Assembly: GCA_035457705.1 (NCBI GenBank)
Contig: DATIBD010000074.1
Coordinates: 1-64,000 of the forward strand
Length of the DNA: 64,000 nucleotides
Direction: 5' to 3'
DNA from: DASPGQ01 sp035457705
GTDB taxonomy: Bacteria > Acidobacteriota > Vicinamibacteria > Marinacidobacterales > SMYC01
Positions 16,557-25,125 of this stretch are shown one piece after another. Made by a program: the position numbers and the translations under genes. The stretch's first letter is position 1; each line of letters starts with the position of its first letter. Below the pieces are notes generated by a model. It worked only from the letters and a program-made list of their open reading frames with translations, was not told where the DNA came from and ran no database searches.

Positions 16557-19347
16557 GGGCTGGTACTTCTTTCTGCCGGTAAGCGGCCAGTGCATGAGAG
16601 GCCGCTTCGAAGACAGCAAAATCCTTGGCGTCGCGATACTCCAAGACTTGCTCTAGATCCTCGACGAGTGACCACATCTTTCTTTCACGCACGATATCGA
16701 TCGCCGTCGCGGCGATGACGACGTCATCGTCGTAGACGAGTCGCGTCAATGACTCGAGTGGTCCCCTGATGCGCGTTTTCAAGAGCACGTTGCCTTTGCG
16801 AACTCGTTCTTCGTTGGGAACATCGTCGATGATCGGCAAGAGCCGCTTGCGGACCGCCCCCGCGAGCATATTGTCGAGAAACTCGACCGCGCTGGTTCGA
16901 GCCTTGGAATCTCCCCGTTCGATAGCGATGCGGGCCGCGTGGATGTCGCTGCGATCGTGAATCAGCCCGAGGAGCCGGAAGATCCGGTCGAGCTGCCGGA
17001 CCAGCTTTTCCCCCAAAGCCCGGTCGAGAAGACTTTCTCGAGGCAAGTCCCCGTGCTCGAACAGCTCGTACCGAGCGCCGAGATAGCGGTAGTACCGCGT
17101 CGACTCTTTCAGCAGCAGCTTTTCGATGGGCTCTCGCGGCATCTGCAGATCGGGCCGACGTTTCGCGATCGTCTCGAGGGCTACGATCGCCTTGTATCTC
17201 AGGAACCCGTCGTCGCTCGAGAGAGAATCCACGAGCGCTTCGACCGACGCATTCGAGGCAACGCGGGCGAGGGTTGTGGGAATGTGCCTTCTCACCCAGG
17301 TGTCTTCCTCCTCGTCCAGGAGAAAGTAGCGGAGAGTGGGCACCACGGCCTCCCCGTAGCTTACGAGCGCCGCGCGTGCCGCGTTCTTCGACCGCGGGTT
17401 GCGTAATAGAGAGACGAGCGTGGGTACGAAGAGGAGGTCCGAATCACCCAGCTGCCGAGCACTTCGAATGGCTTCCAATGCCACCTCCGGGTCGGCATCG
17501 TTCATCAATCCCACCAGGAGTCGTCGAAAACGGGGATCCGTCGTACGCGAGATGGCGCGGGCCGCCTCGCGTCGCGGGGCGACCATCGCTTCCCGGTCGT
17601 CGAGCGCTAGCCGCAAAAACAGGGACTCGGCCTCGTCGCGGTCCTTCGGATCATCGCTCTGGGCGAGTGCCAGGGCGGCGGTCGCCACGAGTCGAGGGTC
17701 ATCGGAGTTCAGGTAGGGCTTTACGAGCTCCTTCACCTCGCCGCCTCGGACTAGGGCGAGCACCTCGACCACGGCGGCGCGGATGTCGGGATCCTCGTCG
17801 GCCAGCCCACGTTCCAGCGCCGGCAGCCAACGTTCCACGAGGTGGGGCGATGCGTTCTTCACCGCGTCGACCGCTCTCGCCCGGACCACCGGGGAGTCGT
17901 GGCGAAGCAATAGGGGCGAGATGAGGTTCCGCTTGTCGAGCGCTTCGAGCAGCTCGATGGAGCGAAGCACCCGCTGCTCGTCGAGGCTGCCGAGCTCTTC
18001 CACCAGTGTTTCCACGGTCGCGGCGTCTCCCGCTTCTCGGGTGAGTCGTTCCGGCTCGAGCTGCATCGTTTCGATGCTGCGCCGGAAGACCGCCATGTAC
18101 TCTCGCTTCGCCCGGCGAGTGAGAACGAGCCACAGGCCGCAATAGACCAGGCTTAGCACGCTCAATTGCCACCAGACGAGATTGAAGAGCTTGATCGCGA
18201 TGAGCAGGATGACCGAGCCGATTCCTTTGCCGATGAAGCGGTCGGCGACCACGTCGACGAAGCTCTTGGCCTTGAGTTTCAGCTCCGTGGGGAGGGGGAG
18301 AAACAGCGTTTCCCTCGTGGTCTTGTCGAGCGAATACCGCAGCGCGCTGTCGGATACCCTTGCGACGCTCGAGGCCCAGAGAGCCTTGTTCATCAGGATT
18401 ATGAGCGCCGTCGCTCCCAGACTGACGGGCAGAACGGCGAGAGCGAAACCGATTCCGAGCAGGCTGTAGACCCTGGAGGTGAGATAGACCTGGATGAAGA
18501 AACCGATGAGCGAGATGTAAAGGGTGATCTCGGCGAGAAAACTGGTGATTTGGTCCTTGCCGGTGACCTCGGCTTCGGCCGCCATCAGAAGCTGCACGTC
18601 GAGGGTCGCTGCGCCGAGAGCCGAAAATCCGATGACCAGCGCGATGAGCTGCAGGTGCCGGGAGCTCTTGAGCATGGCGAGGGCCTCGCCTCCACCCAGG
18701 CTCTCGGTTTCGACCTCGAACCGGCCTTTGCCCTCGAGCTTGGTCCGCCGCTGGATCTCGACGATGATGAAGAAGCAGACCACGAGCACTCCCGCGCTGA
18801 ACAGAATGAGAGTCTCGGTTCCTACCCGCTCGACGAGGAGCCTGGTCATGCCGGAGCCGGTGATCCCACCGAGACTGGCGCCGCCGCCGATGAATCCGAA
18901 CACGCGCTTGGCTTGGCGGGCGTCGTAGATGTCGTTTGCCAGCGTCCAAAACTGGCTGATGAGGAAGATCCCGAGCAGGAGCCGGCCGAAGAAAAAGAAC
19001 GCGGCCGAGACCCAAGCCTGGCCGGTCTGAAAGAGGAACCAGAACGCGACCAGCAGCGAGACGACGAGAACCTGCGTCCCGGGGAGCACCCAAAGCTTGG
19101 GTACTCTGCCGACCCCGCGGCTATAGTAGCTCATGATGAAGCCCATGGTGAGGCCGGCCAGGAGATAGACCCAGGGCGTGTTGTCCGCGCCGAAATCGTC
19201 GATGAACTTGGACGCGGCGGAGGGCTTGATGTTGTTGTATGCCGTCATCGCCAGGAAGGAGTAGACGAACATGAGAAGGCCCGTCGTCGCCTCGCCCTCC
19301 CGGAAGGTCACGACCGGCGATAGCCATCTTCGCAGAAAGGAGTCCAT
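16546..19347 (-). CDS. ATP/ADP-antiporter-like (NTT/MFS) membrane protein with HEAT repeats
   Basis: 933 residues. Residues about 15-430 hold 12 probable membrane helices in the pattern of the Npt/NTT nucleotide-transporter branch of MFS (start VVTFREGEATTGLLMFVYSFLAMTAYNNIKPS; SQFWTLANDIYDARQAKRVFGFIGGGASLGGI). Residues about 450-900 are soluble HEAT-type helical repeats (SPVVRARAVDAV, DEDPDIRAAVVEVLALV, DADPEVALEAIRSARQLGD). NTT proteins of plastids and intracellular bacteria exchange ATP and ADP; this free-living-type group with HEAT repeats has unproved substrate. It heads an overlapping operon with the cyclic-nucleotide-binding-type protein and the phosphatase. Confidence 0.85.
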   Translation of the reverse strand: MDSFLRRWLSPVVTFREGEATTGLLMFVYSFLAMTAYNNIKPSAASKFIDDFGADNTPWVYLLAGLTMGFIMSYYSRGVGRVPKLWVLPGTQVLVVSLLVAFWFLFQTGQAWVSAAFFFFGRLLLGIFLISQFWTLANDIYDARQAKRVFGFIGGGASLGGITGSGMTRLLVERVGTETLILFSAGVLVVCFFIIVEIQRRTKLEGKGRFEVETESLGGGEALAMLKSSRHLQLIALVIGFSALGAATLDVQLLMAAEAEVTGKDQITSFLAEITLYISLIGFFIQVYLTSRVYSLLGIGFALAVLPVSLGATALIILMNKALWASSVARVSDSALRYSLDKTTRETLFLPLPTELKLKAKSFVDVVADRFIGKGIGSVILLIAIKLFNLVWWQLSVLSLVYCGLWLVLTRRAKREYMAVFRRSIETMQLEPERLTREAGDAATVETLVEELGSLDEQRVLRSIELLEALDKRNLISPLLLRHDSPVVRARAVDAVKNASPHLVERWLPALERGLADEDPDIRAAVVEVLALVRGGEVKELVKPYLNSDDPRLVATAALALAQSDDPKDRDEAESLFLRLALDDREAMVAPRREAARAISRTTDPRFRRLLVGLMNDADPEVALEAIRSARQLGDSDLLFVPTLVSLLRNPRSKNAARAALVSYGEAVVPTLRYFLLDEEEDTWVRRHIPTTLARVASNASVEALVDSLSSDDGFLRYKAIVALETIAKRRPDLQMPREPIEKLLLKESTRYYRYLGARYELFEHGDLPRESLLDRALGEKLVRQLDRIFRLLGLIHDRSDIHAARIAIERGDSKARTSAVEFLDNMLAGAVRKRLLPIIDDVPNEERVRKGNVLLKTRIRGPLESLTRLVYDDDVVIAATAIDIVRERKMWSLVEDLEQVLEYRDAKDFAVFEAASHALAAYRQKEVPAHAV

Positions 19348-19444
19348 AGGATGTCTCTCGCCGCCAATGTTATGACATGGCGAACGGTAGCTGCCAGTGC
19401 GTTGCGTGATCGAAGCGGTTATCGCGGCGGGAAGGAAGCGAAAG

Positions 19445-21553
19445 CTACTGCGCGGGGAGGATGACCGTCAACTCGTTGCCCCGCTCGGACGATCCGACGC
19501 TCCATTCGCCGTGGAAGCGCTGAACCACGCTGTCCACGAAGGACAGCGGCCAGGCGACGCCTAGATGCTCGAGGGCACGAGCGATCTGGCCTGGCTCGCG
19601 CAGGCTTCTTGCCGAGGCGGCGTTGTCGGCGACGAGGATGTAGGCTTTGCCTCTCTCGAATCGAGCGGAGAGCCGAATACGCCCTCCTCCGTAGCCCTCG
19701 AGCTCCTGCTCCGATCTCTCGACGAGTGCGGTGAGTACGGAGCGCAAGAGGAAAGCGTCCGCTCTGACTCTTGCGGAAGGTGGAGGCTCCTCCGTCTCGA
19801 GGGTTACTTCGTTTCTCGAGAGGCTTCGCTCGGTGCAGGCCCTTACGCTTTGAAACACGGGCCCGAGGGGGATGAGCTCGCTCTTCGGAGGCTGTCCTCC
19901 CTTGAACCCAATCGCGGCCTCTCGATATTCCTGTGCCAGGGAGACGTCCGTTTCCAGCGCCCGCACGTCCGAGGCAGCGGACTCGGACAACGACGACGAG
20001 CTCAGCTTTTCGAGAGTCGTCGAGAAGCGATCGAGAGCCGGTCCGATGGAAAGAAGCGCCAGCTCGGAGACTTTCCCGACCAGTGCCGATTCCTCGAGCC
20101 GCTCGAGGCGAGCGCGAGTGATGCGGCTGGTGACGAGCTCCAGCACCAAGGCGAGGCCGGATCCGATCCGTTCCAAATGGGACGAGCTGCCGGCGGGAAG
20201 AGGTGCCGAGGAGGGCGACAGGTAGAAGCAGGCGAAACCTAGAGTCTGTACGGGATTACGGATGGGAATGACGATGACCGAAGCGACGCTTCCCTCGCTG
20301 CGGTACAAGACCTGCTCGAGCGGCCCGCCATCTCCCTGGGCGTGCACGATGGGCCCCTTGCTCTCGAGCAGACTCTGGGCCAGAGGCCGACCCGCTGAGT
20401 CCAGAAGAGAGAAGAGCGGCTCGCGTCGAAGGCCATGAAGAATCGCTGGGACGAGCTTCGTCCCTCGCGCGAGCGAAAGGGAATGGCTGGTCGCCGAAAA
20501 CCCCTCGGCAATTCGCATGAGGAGGCTCTTCAACACGTCGTCGGGCGACGCCCCCCCGGCGAGTGACTGAGCGGCCTCGAACGGCTGTCCTATATCGAGG
20601 AGGTGTCGTTGCACCGAATCGCGCTGATCGCGCATTTCTTCGAGAGCGCTCGTTAGCTCGACGGCCGCCTGGGCATAGCTGTCGACGAGCGCCTCGGCGG
20701 CTAGAGGGTTACTCGCAGATGTTGCTGCCGAAGGCGTCCCTCCCTCTACCAGACGCGCCACCGGGACTTTGACCGCGACGCGATTCGGTTGCTGCAAGCC
20801 TCGATTCATGCGGAGCCCCGCCCCTGCCGAGCCCGACGTTCCCATTCGATCGACGAAGACTGGAAAGGTGTCGCTCCCTGAAGACGGCGTCCAGGCAAAC
20901 ATCGTTCTCATCGAGTCCGCGAGCCAGTCGTCTATCGAGCGCCCGTTCTTTACACCGGCCCCCAGCTTGAATCGCTTGGAGATGTCGTCCATCGTCGATC
21001 GGAGCGCCGCGGCAAAGGTCTCGAGCACACCGCTCTCGCGAATCGCGACTGCGGGGAAGCTTCTGGTCTTTCGTGCGTTCAGCGTCCTCTCCATCGCTTC
21101 GAGTGGCGTGACGTCGGGAAGATCTTGCTTGTTGTACTGAAATGTCATCGGAATGGTAGCGGGGTCGAGGCCGTGGTCGAGCAGGTACTGGTTCATCTCC
21201 CTGAGGCTCTGAAGCGTGTCCTCCCACCGGTCGGTCGCCGAATTGGCTACGAAGACAATCGCGTCGGCGCCGTTCAGCAAGAGCTTTCTGCTCGCCGCAT
21301 ACATCCGTTGCCCCGGCACCGCGATCACCTGAAAACGGAGATCGTAGCCGCGAAACGAGGGCGTCTTCACCGGAAGGAGGTCTAGAAGGATTGTCCGGTC
21401 CTGCGTCGACGTCACCGAGACCATCTCGCTTCGCCTGGCCGGATCGGCCCGCCGATGTAGAACGACGAGGTTCGTCGTCTTCCCGCCGGCCGCCGGACCG
21501 TAGTAAACGATCTTCACCCGGACGACCCGTTCCCGGTGGCTAATCTCGACCAA
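19445..21553 (-). CDS. MglA-like small GTPase fused to GAF and degenerate histidine-kinase ATPase domains
   Basis: 702 residues. Residues 1-195 are an MglA-type GTPase: P-loop GPAAGGKTTN (19-28), G3 VPGQRMY (79-85), G4 NKQD (141-144). A Ser/Gly/Pro-rich linker follows, then a helical stretch (ALVDSYAQAAVELTSALEEMRDQ) and a GAF-like sensor domain (about 320-470). Residues about 480-702 have the layout of a histidine-kinase core, ending GNELTVILPAQ, but lack the phospho-histidine and the canonical N and G boxes (LTALVERSEQEL; VADNAASARS). MglA switches cell polarity in gliding and twitching bacteria. Here the GTPase may be coupled to ligand sensing within one chain. No MglB-like Roadblock gene is visible in the window. 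Confidence 0.82.
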   Translation of the reverse strand: MVEISHRERVVRVKIVYYGPAAGGKTTNLVVLHRRADPARRSEMVSVTSTQDRTILLDLLPVKTPSFRGYDLRFQVIAVPGQRMYAASRKLLLNGADAIVFVANSATDRWEDTLQSLREMNQYLLDHGLDPATIPMTFQYNKQDLPDVTPLEAMERTLNARKTRSFPAVAIRESGVLETFAAALRSTMDDISKRFKLGAGVKNGRSIDDWLADSMRTMFAWTPSSGSDTFPVFVDRMGTSGSAGAGLRMNRGLQQPNRVAVKVPVARLVEGGTPSAATSASNPLAAEALVDSYAQAAVELTSALEEMRDQRDSVQRHLLDIGQPFEAAQSLAGGASPDDVLKSLLMRIAEGFSATSHSLSLARGTKLVPAILHGLRREPLFSLLDSAGRPLAQSLLESKGPIVHAQGDGGPLEQVLYRSEGSVASVIVIPIRNPVQTLGFACFYLSPSSAPLPAGSSSHLERIGSGLALVLELVTSRITRARLERLEESALVGKVSELALLSIGPALDRFSTTLEKLSSSSLSESAASDVRALETDVSLAQEYREAAIGFKGGQPPKSELIPLGPVFQSVRACTERSLSRNEVTLETEEPPPSARVRADAFLLRSVLTALVERSEQELEGYGGGRIRLSARFERGKAYILVADNAASARSLREPGQIARALEHLGVAWPLSFVDSVVQRFHGEWSVGSSERGNELTVILPAQ

Positions 21554-21616
21554 GACGCCTCGTTCGCAGGGTTTTTTCTCGAGTAGAGTAAAGGTCAGTA
21601 TAACCCACCCGATCGG

Positions 21617-22297
21617 TCAGGGCGTGATGATGAGATCGCTCGGTGGCTCACGGAGTCCGACGGGAAGCTCCGGAGTGGGCGCCTCGGAAAGGGTCTTCCC
21701 CAGCAGCCGCTCCACGACGTCGAAGTAGCGCTCGCCCCGGCTTCCATGGGAGACGTGATAAGAGAGCGCGTGCAGCATCGCCCCTAGTATGGCGAGGACG
21801 TCTTTGTCGCTCACCGGCGGCGCCCCTGGAACCTCATTGCGCGAAGCGAAGAGACGCAGTAGCCAATCGGCGTGAACCTGCAAGTGGGGCGAGCTAACCG
21901 AATGGTGGTAAACGATTCCTTTCGTCTGGGTCTCGACCGTCTTCATGACGGTCTCCATGACATCGCTGAGAGACGAGTCATCGAGACTCGCAATCCCTCG
22001 CGATGCGGCCGGGCCCGGCGAGCCCGCACGAAGCATCACGTGGTGAAGAAAGAAGAGAAACTCGGCCTGGGGCGTCTCGAGGGCGAGGAAATGCGCCAAA
22101 AAACGAGAGTCCTCCTTGCGCCGGGTCTCCGAGACCCATTTGGAGTCGTGGGAGCCGTGCAGGTAGGGACACTCCGGAGGGCAATTGATCTCGACGCGTC
22201 GTTTCGTGCCGCAGCAGCGCGAGCAAATCAGCTCGCCTCCACGCGCGGGGCAGCTTCTTTTTCCTTTGACTTTGGAGCACGACCAGCAAAGCGGCAT
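21617..22297 (-). CDS. Cys-rich zinc-ribbon protein of unknown function
   Basis: 226 residues. The first 50 residues contain nine cysteines (CWSC; CPARGG; ICSRCCGTKRR; NCPPECPYLHG), probably one or two zinc sites. The rest is helical (FLAHFLALETPQAEFLFFLHHVML; VHADWLLRLFASRN; LLGKTLSEAP). No catalytic signature and no signal peptide. I recall similar Cys-rich starts in hypothetical proteins of several phyla but no name. It lies 63 bases upstream of the GTPase fusion on the same strand and may be co-transcribed with it, making it a possible partner. Confidence 0.7.
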   Translation of the reverse strand: MPLCWSCSKVKGKRSCPARGGELICSRCCGTKRRVEINCPPECPYLHGSHDSKWVSETRRKEDSRFLAHFLALETPQAEFLFFLHHVMLRAGSPGPAASRGIASLDDSSLSDVMETVMKTVETQTKGIVYHHSVSSPHLQVHADWLLRLFASRNEVPGAPPVSDKDVLAILGAMLHALSYHVSHGSRGERYFDVVERLLGKTLSEAPTPELPVGLREPPSDLIITP

Positions 22298-22387
22298 AGT
22301 GATATCGTATCTCGACCCACGCCGCCTATGCGCTTAGAGTACTCAATGCCGTGGCGGGACCCGTGATCGATCGGGCCGCCACGGCTC

Positions 22388-22407
22388 GGCTGCTTACGGC
22401 GCGGCAA
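22388..22407. repeat. 20-base intergenic repeat, copy 1
   Basis: GGCTGCTTACGGCGCGGCAA occurs here and again, base for base, at 43089-43108, both times outside genes. A chance 20-base identity within one window is unlikely, so it is probably part of a dispersed intergenic repeat. Confidence 0.6.
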
Positions 22408-22463
22408 GCGCGCGCCGGACTCGCTCCGCTCGCGCAGGGTGGGCTGAGTTCTTCATCACCCTG

Positions 22464-24863
22464 CTAGTTCGGGATGGACTTGGCTGCGCTCGCTATCTCC
22501 GACGCGTTCGAGAACCGATGCGACGGTTCTTTCACTAGACATCGCGCGAGAATGAGCTCCAACTGAGGTGGGGCATCGGGCACGAGTTCGCGAAGGTGGG
22601 GAGGGGCGCCGTTCGTGCAGAGGGCTTCGTTCTCCGGGTGAAAGCCGGTGAGCGCGTGGAAGATGACCGCGCCCAACGCGTAGATGTCCGCGCGCGCGTC
22701 GAAGAGGCCGCCGTTCAAGAACTCCGGAGAAGGGTAACCATCGGCCCGACCGAGCTGAGGGAGTCGGAGCGCCCCGAATCCCAGACCACTGAGCCGGAGC
22801 TTTCCTCCCTTGCCCACGAGGATATTGGTTGGTTTGAGATCCCGATGCAGAAGATTCCTCTCGTGAGCGTGGCCGAGAGCGAGCGCAAGCGTCGTCAATA
22901 GGTCGCGGGCCTGCTTCACGCTCAGGCGCTTGCTTTTCGCGAGGAACCTCTTCAGGTCGAATCCTTCCACGTAGTCGGTGACGACGGCCCGTGAGCCTTG
23001 GATCTCGATGAAGCCGAGCAGACGCACCAGGCCGGGATGATCCAGAGAGCGGGCGACTTTCGCTTCGGCGAGAAACTGTTGGACTACGTCTTTGTCGCGG
23101 AGCAGCTCTTCTCTGACAATCTTCACGACCACGGGGCTCTGGGTACGTTTGTCGAAGGCCTTGTAGGTCGTGCCCAGGAGTCCCTTTCCGAGCTCTTCGA
23201 GGAGCTCGAGGGCCGAGCCCTTGGCGGCCGGGGTGCGTTCCCCCGTCGGCGTCGCGGAATCCGAGGTCGGAAGCAGCGCGGCGAGTCCCGGGGCGTAGGA
23301 TTTCGGCACCGTCGGAGGCTTGGATGGCCCAGGAGAGCTCAAGCGTGCGATACGCTCTTCCACGTCCCCATAGCCATAGCGCTCGGTCATCACTTTGCGA
23401 AACATATCGATGGCCTCGTCGAGCTTGCCCATCGTTTCATAAGCGACACCGAGCCAGTAGTAGTGACCGAGATTCTGACCGCCAATCTGCTGATCCCCGA
23501 GCAGGCGCGTCAGTTTCTCCACGGCGAGCCCGGGGAGGTCCTTGTCGATGAAAAGGCGAGACAGGATGAGCGTCGCTGAGTCGTAGTGCTCGTGGTCCGA
23601 ATCCACCTGCTGGAGGAGCCGTATGGCACGGTCGGCGTGATTCTGTTCATGTGCCAGCTTGCCAGCCTCGTAGAATTGGCCCGATTTCTCGTAGAGCTCG
23701 GACGCTTTCGTCAGGTCCCCGATGTCCTCGTAGAGCCTGGCGGCTTGTTCGAAGTCGCCTCCTCGCTCGAACATCGCGGCGGCCTCGCTCTTCTTGTCGG
23801 CGCGAAGAAAAACGTTCGCTGACTGGATGGGGGCGCCGCTCTGTTCATAGCATCGCGCGGCCGCTTCGAGGTTTCCCGCCGACTCGTAGAGCTCCGCGGC
23901 GCGGAGGTTGTCACCGCCCTCGAGGAACTTGGCCGCCGCCGTGGCCGTGTCACCTTGCTGGAAAGCAAGCTCGCCGAGCAGGAGCGCGGCGCGCTCCGTT
24001 TCGCCCGCCCTGTCGAAAAGCTCGGCTGCGTCCTGGAGCTTCTCCTCGCTCAGGAGCAGCTCGGCGGCGTCTCGAAAGCGTCCCTCTTTCTCCGCCAGGC
24101 TCGCCGCCTGCGCGGTGAGTCCCGCTCGCCGGTACAATTCCGCCGCCCTTTGGGGCACCCCGCCCTTTTCGTACAGCTTTCCAGCGTACAGAGCCGCCTT
24201 CGATTCCTGGTTCGACCCGGACGAGATCAATCCTCCTCCGCCCAAAGAGTTCGTCGCCGCCCAATGTTGCTCGTAGTTCTCGGCGGCTTTGATGTGATCG
24301 CCGATCTTCTCGTAGCACTTGGCCGCCTGCACGAAATAGGAGACATCCTCGTAGAAAGCCGCGGCTTTCTCGTTCAGACCACCCTGGGCATAGAGCCTCG
24401 CCGCATCGATCTTCTGGCCGTGCTGCTCGTAGAGCTTGGCCGCTTCGACGGGCTTACCCACCTTGGCGTACATCTGTGCCGCCCGCTTCCAATCTTCTGC
24501 CTTCAGATAGGTTTCCGCGGCCCGTTCCCATTGCTCGAGCTGTTCGAAGAGTGAGCCGGCCGAAGCGAACTCCTCGGCTTCGACGTAGAGCTGGATCGCT
24601 TCGGGATACCACTCCGCCTCCTCGTAGAGACGCGCGGCACCCACGACGTCACCTTTTCGCTTCAAACGGTTGATCTCGCGCTCGAACTGCATGAGCCGGA
24701 GCTTCTCACCCCCGACGTTGTCGAGGACGCGATCCCAGACTCCCATCCCCTTCAGCTTCCCGAGAATGCGAGGAATAACTACCCAGGCGATCAAGACGAT
24801 GACGACGGCCGGCAGTAAAATGTCCACGACCGGTCCTGGCAGTATGCTACGGAGAAAATCCAT
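22464..24863 (-). CDS. membrane-anchored TPR protein with C-terminal kinase domain lacking DFG
   Basis: 799 residues from ATG at 24863; an earlier in-frame ATG at 24950 adds 29 residues without a signal. A membrane helix at residues 10-31 (VVDILLPAVVIVLIAWVVI) is followed by about 450 residues of short helical repeats of the form AAxLYExxGxxxxAAxLY (at least 15 units). Residues about 530-799 are a Ser/Thr kinase fold with glycine loop LGKGLLGTTY, lysine in VVVKIV, HRDLKPTN (from 673) and APE-like SPEF, but the DFG motif is SGL (692-694). Magnesium binding is therefore doubtful: a pseudokinase or atypical kinase. Divergent from gspE-like gene. Confidence 0.85.
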   Translation of the reverse strand: MDFLRSILPGPVVDILLPAVVIVLIAWVVIPRILGKLKGMGVWDRVLDNVGGEKLRLMQFEREINRLKRKGDVVGAARLYEEAEWYPEAIQLYVEAEEFASAGSLFEQLEQWERAAETYLKAEDWKRAAQMYAKVGKPVEAAKLYEQHGQKIDAARLYAQGGLNEKAAAFYEDVSYFVQAAKCYEKIGDHIKAAENYEQHWAATNSLGGGGLISSGSNQESKAALYAGKLYEKGGVPQRAAELYRRAGLTAQAASLAEKEGRFRDAAELLLSEEKLQDAAELFDRAGETERAALLLGELAFQQGDTATAAAKFLEGGDNLRAAELYESAGNLEAAARCYEQSGAPIQSANVFLRADKKSEAAAMFERGGDFEQAARLYEDIGDLTKASELYEKSGQFYEAGKLAHEQNHADRAIRLLQQVDSDHEHYDSATLILSRLFIDKDLPGLAVEKLTRLLGDQQIGGQNLGHYYWLGVAYETMGKLDEAIDMFRKVMTERYGYGDVEERIARLSSPGPSKPPTVPKSYAPGLAALLPTSDSATPTGERTPAAKGSALELLEELGKGLLGTTYKAFDKRTQSPVVVKIVREELLRDKDVVQQFLAEAKVARSLDHPGLVRLLGFIEIQGSRAVVTDYVEGFDLKRFLAKSKRLSVKQARDLLTTLALALGHAHERNLLHRDLKPTNILVGKGGKLRLSGLGFGALRLPQLGRADGYPSPEFLNGGLFDARADIYALGAVIFHALTGFHPENEALCTNGAPPHLRELVPDAPPQLELILARCLVKEPSHRFSNASEIASAAKSIPN

Positions 24864-25080
24864 GTGCGCAGCAAAAACCCCGTTTTCTCGGAGGCGAGAA
24901 AGATACTTCAATTGTCGCACGCGATTCGAAAGAAAGTCAAAGCGCGTCATCAGTTAGCCACCGTCGAGGTACGGCCGGAGCGGATACTTGATTCGCTTCG
25001 GCTCACGTTTGGTCGCGGTACACGACGCGAGACCGCGCCTCGGGGATGCCGCGGCACGCGGGCCGACGCCACGAAGGCGG

Positions 25081-25110
25081 TTGACAAGCCGGACACCTGC
25101 TGTCTAACTT
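25081..25110 (+). promoter_or_regulatory. sigma-70-type promoter for the GspE-like gene
   Basis: TTGACA (25081-25086), an 18-base spacer and TAACTT (25105-25110) end 15 bases before the ATG at 25126. The -35 is perfect, the -10 weak. The expected transcript would have a leader of about 9 bases. Confidence 0.5.
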
Positions 25111-25125
25111 AGATTCGCTTCACTC

